Below are positions 1 through 5,174 of a stretch of DNA of 5,174 nucleotides, in pieces. Position numbers and translations under genes: made by a program. The DNA is from Campylobacteraceae bacterium (GTDB lineage: Bacteria > Campylobacterota > Campylobacteria > Campylobacterales > Sulfurovaceae). The stretch covers positions 1 through 5,174 of the forward strand of contig JALUKJ010000077.1 of the NCBI GenBank assembly GCA_027056615.1. Direction: 5' to 3'. How positions within the stretch are numbered: the first letter of the stretch is position 1; every line of letters starts with the position of its first letter. The notes under the pieces were generated by a model that did not search any database, was not told the DNA's origin, and worked only from the letters and a program-made list of their open reading frames with translations.

Positions 1-675
1 ATGAAAGAGAACAAAAATCCTAAAAAAATCGACATTGTATTTGTAACATCGGACAAAGGTCTTTGTGGTGGATTTAACCATCAAACCATTAAACAAGCGA
101 ACAAAATCATGCAAGAGTATGTTGATGCAGGTGTTGAAGTTCGTTTGAATGGTGTGGGTAAAAAAGGTATTGCCTTTTTCAAATATAACCAAGTTGAAAT
201 GTTAAATCAGATTGATGACTTAAGTTCAAAACCTGATTATACACGTTCAACAGAGTTGATTGACTCATTGGTAAAAGATTATGTTGCAGGTGAAACTGAT
301 AAGATTATTCTTATCCATAATGGATATGTGAATATGATATTACAAAAAGTTTACACCCAACAACTACTTCCTGTAGATGTTTCTGCTTTAGAGATTACTA
401 ATAGCGTAGCTCTTTCAGAGATGGAAGTTGAACCAGATGATGATGATACACTTTTAGATGCATTGGTACAGAAGTATGTTGAGTATACGATGTACTATTC
501 ACTGTTAGACTCACTCGCAGCAGAGCATTCAGCTCGTATGCAAGCTATGGATGCAGCGACAAATAATGCAGGTGATATGGTTAAGAAGCTGAGTGTTAAA
601 TACAACAAAGCACGACAAGAAGCGATTACGACTGAACTCATTGAGATTATCAGTGGTATGGAATCGTTGAAATAA
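1..675 (+). CDS. atpG: ATP synthase F1 subunit gamma, 5'-truncated by the window edge
   Basis: Gamma is the central rotor shaft of F1. It turns inside the alpha3beta3 ring and couples proton flow through F0 to ATP synthesis at the inner membrane. The 224 visible codons contain the conserved DKGLCGGFN segment (residues 18-26) and the typical C-terminal helix, with SLAAEHSARMQAMD and then ITTELIEIISGMES before the end. That tail is close to the family signature, but Met replaces the usual Ala after the Gly. Full-length gamma in this phylum is about 290-295 residues, so roughly 70 N-terminal residues (the first long rotor helix) are missing. The ATG at position 1 therefore aligns with an internal residue and is probably not the real start. 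The gene ends in TAA TAA TAG, three stops in frame, and atpD follows 18 bases later. Identity is certain; the truncation is inferred from family length. Confidence 0.95.
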   Translation: MKENKNPKKIDIVFVTSDKGLCGGFNHQTIKQANKIMQEYVDAGVEVRLNGVGKKGIAFFKYNQVEMLNQIDDLSSKPDYTRSTELIDSLVKDYVAGETDKIILIHNGYVNMILQKVYTQQLLPVDVSALEITNSVALSEMEVEPDDDDTLLDALVQKYVEYTMYYSLLDSLAAEHSARMQAMDAATNNAGDMVKKLSVKYNKARQEAITTELIEIISGMESLK

Positions 676-681
676 TAATAG

Positions 682-2088
<1,407 letters not shown>

Positions 2089-2105
2089 GTAGAAGGAGTT
2101 TAATT

Positions 2106-2483
2106 ATGGAACTCATGAAACTTGAAATTGTGACACCAAACGGTGTCATTTTCGATGATGAAGTAAAACAAGTTACTCTACCTGGTAGCGAAGGTGAGTT
2201 TGGTGTTTTAGCTGGACATGCTGCGGTTGTTTCTCTTTTAGATACAGGTGTAATTAGCATTGAGCTTAAAGATAACAAAGTTGTCTCTGTTGCTGTAAAT
2301 GGTGGTTATGTTAAAGTTGATGAAGAGGAGACTCTGTGTATGGTTGACGGTGCTGTAGCACTTTCAGGAGACGATACAAACCTTTCTAAAGCCATTGGTG
2401 AAGCAAAAGAGCTTTTAGAGAAGGCTCAATCTTCTAGCACTACTATTGCTGCTGCAATTTCTCATGTAGAGAGTATTAAATAA
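2106..2483 (+). CDS. atpC: ATP synthase F1 subunit epsilon
   Basis: Epsilon sits at the foot of the central stalk with gamma and the c-ring. It couples rotation and can inhibit ATP hydrolysis through its C-terminal helices. The 125-residue product has the normal bacterial length and two parts: an N-terminal beta-sandwich of about 85 residues carrying the family hallmark LPGSEGEFGVLAGHA (25-39), and a C-terminal helical hairpin rich in Lys, Glu, Ala and Ser (KAIGEAKELLEKAQ onward). The start ATG has AAGGAG at 2093-2098, seven bases upstream. A second Met at codon 4 is a possible but less well placed start. It begins 17 bases after atpD and closes the ATP synthase cluster; a 148-base spacer with hairpins follows. 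The conservation of the N-terminal motif makes the identification firm. Confidence 0.97.
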   Translation: MELMKLEIVTPNGVIFDDEVKQVTLPGSEGEFGVLAGHAAVVSLLDTGVISIELKDNKVVSVAVNGGYVKVDEEETLCMVDGAVALSGDDTNLSKAIGEAKELLEKAQSSSTTIAAAISHVESIK

Positions 2484-2495
2484 TATTCTCTCTTA

Positions 2496-2511
2496 AGTGG
2501 GTTTTCCCATT
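2496..2511 (+). other. Short hairpin after atpC
   Basis: Thirteen bases past the atpC stop, a 6-bp stem (including one G-T pair) closes a TTTT loop: AGTGGG, loop, CCCATT. It lies four bases upstream of the larger perfect hairpin at 2515-2534. No T-run follows, so it is not a textbook intrinsic terminator. Together the two hairpins may stabilise the 3' end of the atp transcript or slow polymerase. This is visible by eye; its function is inferred. Confidence 0.4.
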
Positions 2512-2514
2512 ATT

Positions 2515-2538
2515 GGTGCGATGGCAATCGCACCCTAC
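2515..2538 (-). repeat. REP-like palindrome with GTAG foot
   Basis: A perfect 8-bp inverted repeat, GGTGCGAT / ATCGCACC, with a GGCA loop occupies 2515-2534. It is far richer in G and C than the sequence around it. Read on the minus strand, it is preceded directly by GTAG (2538-2535), so the order is GTAG, stem, TGCC loop, stem. In enterobacterial REP elements a GTAG tetranucleotide stands at the 5' foot of the hairpin and is recognised with it by the REP-associated Y1 transposase (TnpA-REP/RAYT). The match in layout suggests a dispersed palindromic repeat. An intrinsic terminator for the atp operon is the main alternative, but no T-tract adjoins either side; the nearest is a TTTT seven bases beyond the element. 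Copy number elsewhere in the genome cannot be seen here. Confidence 0.5.
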
Positions 2539-2590
2539 ACGAACTTTTCTAAACTTTCCAGCACCTTTTCAAGCCCATACAGAGGTCAAA

Positions 2591-2599
2591 TATGATAAT
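2591..2599 (+). promoter_or_regulatory. Probable -10 region for exbBD
   Basis: TATGATAAT stands 32 bases before the exbB ATG and resembles the TATAAT-type -10 box of housekeeping sigma. There is no good TTGACA at the expected -35 position, which is normal for Campylobacterota promoters, where the -35 is poorly conserved. Transcription would begin near 2604-2607, giving a very short leader. This would let exbBD be expressed apart from the atp operon. It was called by eye only. Confidence 0.4.
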
Positions 2600-2600
2600 A

Positions 2601-2618
2601 TTTAGTTTATTAACTAAA
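2601..2618 (+). promoter_or_regulatory. 7-bp dyad between the exbB -10 box and its ribosome binding site
   Basis: TTTAGTT and AACTAAA form a perfect 7-bp inverted repeat around a TATT centre. It starts right after the putative -10 box, and its right arm runs into the ribosome binding site AAGGGA (2618-2623) of exbB. It could be an operator at the start of transcription or a weak leader hairpin. Dyads made of A and T arise easily in AT-rich DNA, so the functional claim is tentative. Confidence 0.3.
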
Positions 2619-2631
2619 AGGGAATATACTT

Positions 2632-3213
2632 ATGGGACTTTTTGATAGCCTTTTTACCTATTTGGACAAAAGCTCTGCGATTACTATTTTTGTCTTAGGA
2701 TTACTTTCTGTTTATCTATTTTTAGTACTTTGGATTTTTATTTATCGTTATTTCTCTTTAAAAAGTCGTATGATAAGAGAAGAGATTTCTCTAAAAAAAC
2801 TATATACGGGACGTTCTAAAACAGTTGAGAAGAGTTCGCTTCTACATCCTTTCTTAGCTAAGGTACTTGTACCCAATAGAGCAATTTTTGATGTTGCTAT
2901 AAAGTCTGCTATAAAGTCTGCAACAAGTGGATTAACAGGACTCTCAATTATCGCTTCTACCTCTCCTTTTATTGGTCTTTTTGGTACAGTTGTTGCCATT
3001 TTAGAGACCTTTGCTAAGCTAGGTCATCAAAATAGTGGAACCTCTATTGCTATTGTTGCTCCTGCAATTTCTGAGGCATTAGTAGCAACTGCCGCAGGTA
3101 TTGCTGTGGCTACATTTGCCTACTCGTTTCATCTTATCTTAAAACGTAAAGCTTATGAGTTAAATGTGATGTTAGAGAGTCAAGCAGACTTAATTCTATC
3201 TCAAAAGGCGTAA
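2632..3213 (+). CDS. exbB: MotA/TolQ/ExbB-family proton channel protein
   Basis: This is an inner-membrane subunit that forms, with ExbD/TolR, a proton-driven motor for TonB-dependent uptake or for Tol-Pal outer-membrane constriction. The 193-residue product shows three hydrophobic segments: TM1 near 17-40, TM2 near 102-128 and TM3 near 142-170, with a basic cytoplasmic loop of about 60 residues between TM1 and TM2. Family motifs are SPFIGLFGTVVAI (111-123) and ISEALVATAAGIAVA (146-160). Glu148 and Thr153 match the conserved TM3 residues known as Glu176 and Thr181 in E. coli ExbB, and Thr119 matches Thr148. AAGGGA at 2618-2623 precedes the ATG by eight bases. In Campylobacterota this pair habitually follows atpC, and there it may serve as TolQ. 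Sequence alone does not separate ExbB from TolQ here. A 12-bp tandem repeat at 2896-2919 encodes AIKS twice. Confidence 0.93.
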   Translation: MGLFDSLFTYLDKSSAITIFVLGLLSVYLFLVLWIFIYRYFSLKSRMIREEISLKKLYTGRSKTVEKSSLLHPFLAKVLVPNRAIFDVAIKSAIKSATSGLTGLSIIASTSPFIGLFGTVVAILETFAKLGHQNSGTSIAIVAPAISEALVATAAGIAVATFAYSFHLILKRKAYELNVMLESQADLILSQKA

Positions 3214-3216
3214 GAG

Positions 3217-3603
3217 ATGTATCAGTGGGATGAAGCACCTGATTTAAACATTACCCCTCTTATTGATGTTATGTTAGTGCTTATGGCTATTTTTATGATT
3301 ACTATTCCTGTTATGCACTATGAAGAGAAGATTAATCTACCTGATGGCTCTAAAAAATCTGCTGTAAGTGATGCTAAAGCTTTGACCATTCGTATTACTA
3401 AAGATTTAACAGTACACTACAAAGATGATGAGTTCACTCTTGATAGCTTTCCTGATGCCTTTCGTTTAAAAACAGGTAATATTGATAAAAAGCAGGTAAT
3501 TTTTATCAATGCCGATAAAGAGATAGCTTATGAGCATGTTGTTACATTATTAAAGGTTGCTAAGCAGAGTGGTTTTACTAAAGTCTCTCTTTTGACACAG
3601 TAG
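3217..3603 (+). CDS. exbD: ExbD/TolR-family biopolymer transport protein
   Basis: This is the partner of the preceding ExbB/TolQ protein. It is a single-pass inner-membrane protein whose membrane Asp carries protons and whose periplasmic domain engages the energy transducer or cell wall. The 128 residues begin with a short cytoplasmic stretch and the family hallmark LNITPLIDVMLVL (10-22). Asp17 corresponds to the essential Asp25 of E. coli ExbD (Asp23 of TolR). The membrane helix spans about 15-34 and is followed by a periplasmic domain of about 90 residues, including the typical VIFINADKEIAYEHVV strand-helix. It starts only three bases after the exbB stop, with AAAAGG at 3203-3208 inside the end of exbB as likely ribosome binding site, so the two are translationally close. 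In related genomes a TonB/TolA-like gene and tolB-pal follow; here they do not. Confidence 0.93.
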   Translation: MYQWDEAPDLNITPLIDVMLVLMAIFMITIPVMHYEEKINLPDGSKKSAVSDAKALTIRITKDLTVHYKDDEFTLDSFPDAFRLKTGNIDKKQVIFINADKEIAYEHVVTLLKVAKQSGFTKVSLLTQ

Positions 3604-3631
3604 GGTGTAGTTATGGTCACTGTATCATTTT

Positions 3632-3654
3632 GTAATATTTAGAAAAAATATTAC
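3632..3654 (+). terminator. AT-rich hairpin after exbD, possible terminator
   Basis: A perfect 9-bp inverted repeat, GTAATATTT / AAATATTAC, flanks the loop AGAAA 28 bases past the exbD stop. It is preceded by TTTT and followed by TCTATATATGTTTTAT rather than a pure T-run. The stem holds only two G-C pairs, so it would be a weak terminator. It could instead be a protein-binding dyad. Its position at the end of exbBD is what favours termination. Confidence 0.35.
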
Positions 3655-3700
3655 TCTATATATGTTTTATCTTAATGATTAAAGTTCTTTTCTGATACAT

Positions 3701-3706
3701 TATAAA
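3701..3706 (+). promoter_or_regulatory. Candidate -10 box for the PilJ-domain gene
   Basis: TATAAA lies 57 bases upstream of the ATG at 3758, within the AT-rich spacer after exbD. TATGAT at 3711-3716 is a second candidate. No convincing -35 is seen. Either choice would place transcription start inside or just beside the 19-bp dyad at 3708-3726. This was called by eye. Confidence 0.3.
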
Positions 3707-3707
3707 A

Positions 3708-3726
3708 CTTTATGATTTACATAAAG
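3708..3726 (+). promoter_or_regulatory. 19-bp palindrome, possible operator of the PilJ-domain gene
   Basis: CTTTATG and CATAAAG form a perfect 7-bp inverted repeat separated by ATTTA, centred 41 bases before the start codon. It overlaps or adjoins both candidate -10 boxes. Size and spacing fit a dimeric repressor or activator site, or a leader hairpin. No known regulator box is recognised in it, so this is a structural observation with an inferred role. Confidence 0.35.
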
Positions 3727-3757
3727 ATAAATTATTAAATAAGAAAAGGAAAATTTT

Positions 3758-4615
3758 ATGAAAAGAGTATTATCCGTTGTTGCATTAAGTGCTTGTTTAA
3801 CATTAGGGGCTCAGGCAGAAGCTCCAAAAGCAGCAGGTGCTAAAACAGAGGTAACACAGACAAAAGAGCAGGGGGCTAATGTTATTAATTTGGCAGGAAA
3901 ACAGAGAATGTTAACTCAAAAAATGAGTAAAGAGGCTCTTTTTATTGCTAAAGGTATTGATGTAAAGGCAAATACAGAAGCTCTTAAAAAAACAGAAGCT
4001 CTTTTTGATAAAACACTTAAAGGTTTAGTATATGGAGATAAGGAGTTAAAACTTCCTAAAACAACAAACAAAGATATTTTGGCACAACTTGAAAAAGTAT
4101 CTGAACTTTGGGCTTCAATGAAAAAGAGTATTGATGTAGTAGCAGGTGGGAAAGCTGATAAAAAAGCACTTGAAGCGATTGCAAAAGAGAATCTTCCACT
4201 TCTTAAAAATATGAACCAAGCTGTTCAAATGTATGCAAAAGCAAGTGGTTCAAAACTTAGTCCAGAGATGGCAGAGACTATTAATCGTGCTGGTAAACAG
4301 AGAATGTTAACTCAAAAAATGACTAAAGAACTTCTTTTAGTTGCAAATGGTATAGATGCCGATGCTAATAAAGAGAATGCTAAAAAAACAGGTGAACTTT
4401 TTGAAAGCACACTTAAAGATTTAACTGCTAAATGTAAAGACGATAAGATTAAAGCTCAGTTAGATGTTGTAGCTAAACTTTGGGCTGATTATAAAGATAT
4501 TATAGTTAAAGCAGATACATCTGATGCTTCATTAAAGAAAGCAGAAGAGATGAATATTCCTCTACTTAAAAATATGAACAAAGCTGTTAAAATGTATGAG
4601 GCATCTGCGAAGTAG
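3758..4615 (+). CDS. Exported protein with two tandem PilJ-type sensor domains
   Basis: The 285-residue product starts with a signal peptide: Lys2-Arg3, a hydrophobic run, and a probable signal peptidase I site after AQA at 18-20. After a linker rich in Ala, Lys and Gln come two copies of a helical domain of the type IV pili methyl-accepting chemotaxis transducer N-terminal (PilJ) family. Each opens with N-x-AGKQRMLTQKM (44-56 and 176-188), has a shared Leu-Trp in its third helix (Trp118, Trp242), and closes with PLLKNMN (147-153, 268-274). Copy 1 spans about 41-160 and copy 2 about 173-281; copy 1 is longer by about 11 residues in the middle. In PilJ, McpN and NarX-like receptors, such domains sense ligands in the periplasm, nitrate in McpN and NarX. 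Here no transmembrane helix, HAMP, kinase or methyl-accepting domain follows, so it would be a free periplasmic protein. AAAAGGA at 3744-3750 supports the start. Ligand and role are unknown. Confidence 0.85.
   Translation: MKRVLSVVALSACLTLGAQAEAPKAAGAKTEVTQTKEQGANVINLAGKQRMLTQKMSKEALFIAKGIDVKANTEALKKTEALFDKTLKGLVYGDKELKLPKTTNKDILAQLEKVSELWASMKKSIDVVAGGKADKKALEAIAKENLPLLKNMNQAVQMYAKASGSKLSPEMAETINRAGKQRMLTQKMTKELLLVANGIDADANKENAKKTGELFESTLKDLTAKCKDDKIKAQLDVVAKLWADYKDIIVKADTSDASLKKAEEMNIPLLKNMNKAVKMYEASAK
3899..3926 (+). repeat. 28-bp exact repeat, copy 1, in the first PilJ motif
   Basis: These 28 bases are identical to 4295-4322, exactly 396 bases (132 codons) downstream and in the same frame. 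They encode the KQRMLTQKM core of the first domain. After one mismatch the match continues for six more bases. Identical use of synonymous codons over this stretch shows sequence shared at the DNA level, beyond protein conservation alone. Confidence 0.9.
4295..4322 (+). repeat. 28-bp exact repeat, copy 2, in the second PilJ motif
   Basis: This is the second copy of the 28-base segment at 3899-3926, encoding the same KQRMLTQKM core in domain 2. A second pair of near-identical stretches encodes LKNMN-x-AV-x-MY near the end of each domain. The intervening sequence has diverged strongly. Confidence 0.9.
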
Positions 4616-4630
4616 CTTTTTTAGGTACTT
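4610..4630. terminator. Imperfect hairpin across two convergent stop codons
   Basis: AAGTA and TACTT pair around an inner CT/AG, with one G-G mismatch and a TTTTT loop. The element covers the TAG of the PilJ-domain gene (4613-4615) and most of the TAA of the opposing gene (4629-4631), with 13 bases between the two. A shared bidirectional terminator would make sense for convergent genes, but the stem is weak and lacks a clear T-tract outside it. Confidence 0.25.
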
Positions 4631-5174
4631 ATTTATCTAAATTACTCAAAACCTCGGGTGGTAATATCTTAGAGTAGATTCGTCTATATCTAAGATTATC
4701 ACCAATAAACTTCCATGGTTTATCTTTTTCTTTAATAAGAATCATCTTCTCCTCTCTCTTAATCTCTATGGTACGTTTTTTTACATCAAAGGTTATATTT
4801 TTTTCCCCATATTTATGAATAAAAATATCATAAAGATAGTTCATACTAGTCTTTGTCTTATAGAGGTTGTTGTTAAGTAGTAAAATCTTAGCATCACTGT
4901 CGTAATCAACTTGACAAAACTGTGTTCCATTGGAAAATGCCTTAACTTTACCTATTTTAGTGATATTAGTATCATACTTTTCAATCATAATATCTTTTGA
5001 ACTCATCATCGTTGAGATATATTTACGAAAGTGTTGTTTATTTATAATATTAAAAAGTTTAGGATAAGTTTTATTAACAATTTCATTAACATTAAAGCTT
5101 TCAAGGTCATTTAGATATGCAATAAGTTCATTTTTTATGACCTCTTGAGCAGGAGTTAACTCTCCTAAATATGC
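4629..5174 (-). CDS. Hypothetical protein, C-terminal part, running off the window
   Basis: This frame is open on the minus strand from the window edge to a TAA at 4631-4629, giving 181 visible codons with no start needed inside. The Met at 5009 looks like a usable start, but the 55 codons before it (from AYLGELTPAQEV to NKQHFRKYIST) are open and protein-like, so the gene almost certainly begins upstream of the window. The visible part opens with an alpha-helical region holding NEIVNKTYPKLFNII, then alternating short strands and charged segments (ITFDVKKRTIEIKREEKMILI), and ends in KPWKFIGDNLRYRRIYSKILPPEVLSNLDK, with no transmembrane helix. The KPWKFIG ending on a beta-rich domain vaguely recalls NTF2-like folds, but I do not recognise the family. 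It is convergent with the PilJ-domain gene, so it belongs to a separate transcription unit. Confidence 0.75.
   Translation of the reverse strand, partial: AYLGELTPAQEVIKNELIAYLNDLESFNVNEIVNKTYPKLFNIINKQHFRKYISTMMSSKDIMIEKYDTNITKIGKVKAFSNGTQFCQVDYDSDAKILLLNNNLYKTKTSMNYLYDIFIHKYGEKNITFDVKKRTIEIKREEKMILIKEKDKPWKFIGDNLRYRRIYSKILPPEVLSNLDK

Noticed and set aside
1..3. The ATG at the first base as the true start of atpG.
   Set aside because: Gamma subunits in this phylum carry about 70 more residues before the DKGLCGGFN region, including the essential N-terminal rotor helix; the Met is most likely internal.
2496..2550. A canonical intrinsic terminator for the atp operon.
   Set aside because: Two hairpins are present but neither is followed directly by a T-run; TTTTCT at 2545-2550 is ten bases beyond the stem.
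2535..2585. A 16-codon open run on the minus strand (PLYGLEKVLESLEKFV) ending in the TAG of the REP-like GTAG.
   Set aside because: It is bounded by a TGA just upstream, has no ATG and no ribosome binding site. It could be a gene relic, but it is too short to support.
2748..2999. A minus-strand frame opposite exbB.
   Set aside because: It is the shadow of a gene with clear ExbB motifs and has no supporting start signals.
3613..3642. A 9-residue frame starting ATGGTCACTGTA after exbD.
   Set aside because: No ribosome binding site at a proper distance and no similarity to a TonB/TolA remnant; its end lies in the hairpin at 3632-3654.

Overview
The window most likely comes from an AT-rich member of the Campylobacterota (former Epsilonproteobacteria), possibly a Sulfurimonas/Sulfurovum-type sulfur-cycle organism. 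Two things point there. The AtpG, AtpD and AtpC sequences read like those of that group, and the order atpG-atpD-atpC-exbB-exbD is the one found in Campylobacter, Helicobacter and Sulfurimonas relatives. This assignment rests on remembered family sequences, not on a search.

Layout. Positions 1-2483 hold the 3' end of the F1F0 ATP synthase operon: the C-terminal three quarters of gamma (atpG, cut by the window edge), complete beta (atpD) and complete epsilon (atpC), closely spaced with good ribosome binding sites. Positions 2484-2631 are a spacer with two hairpins. One has the form of a REP element, with GTAG at the foot of a perfect 8-bp stem on the minus strand. A probable promoter and a small dyad follow, directly before the next gene. 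Positions 2632-3603 encode an ExbB/TolQ and ExbD/TolR pair, an inner-membrane proton channel that powers TonB- or Tol-type work at the outer membrane. The TonB/TolA-like, tolB and pal genes that usually follow in this phylum are absent. Instead there is an AT-rich spacer (3604-3757) with two dyads.

Positions 3758-4615 encode an exported protein built from two tandem PilJ-type (type IV pili methyl-accepting chemotaxis transducer N-terminal) sensory domains. It has no membrane anchor after the signal and no signalling output domain. Positions 4629-5174 carry, on the minus strand and convergent with it, the C-terminal 181 codons of an unrecognised protein that runs off the window.

Functional reading. 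The ATP synthase uses the proton gradient to make ATP, and ExbBD spends the same gradient on envelope work, which fits their shared neighbourhood. The tandem PilJ-domain protein is the most unusual item: a free-standing periplasmic sensor-like module that may fold as a pseudo-dimer within one chain. No tRNA, rRNA, CRISPR array, insertion sequence or integrase was found.
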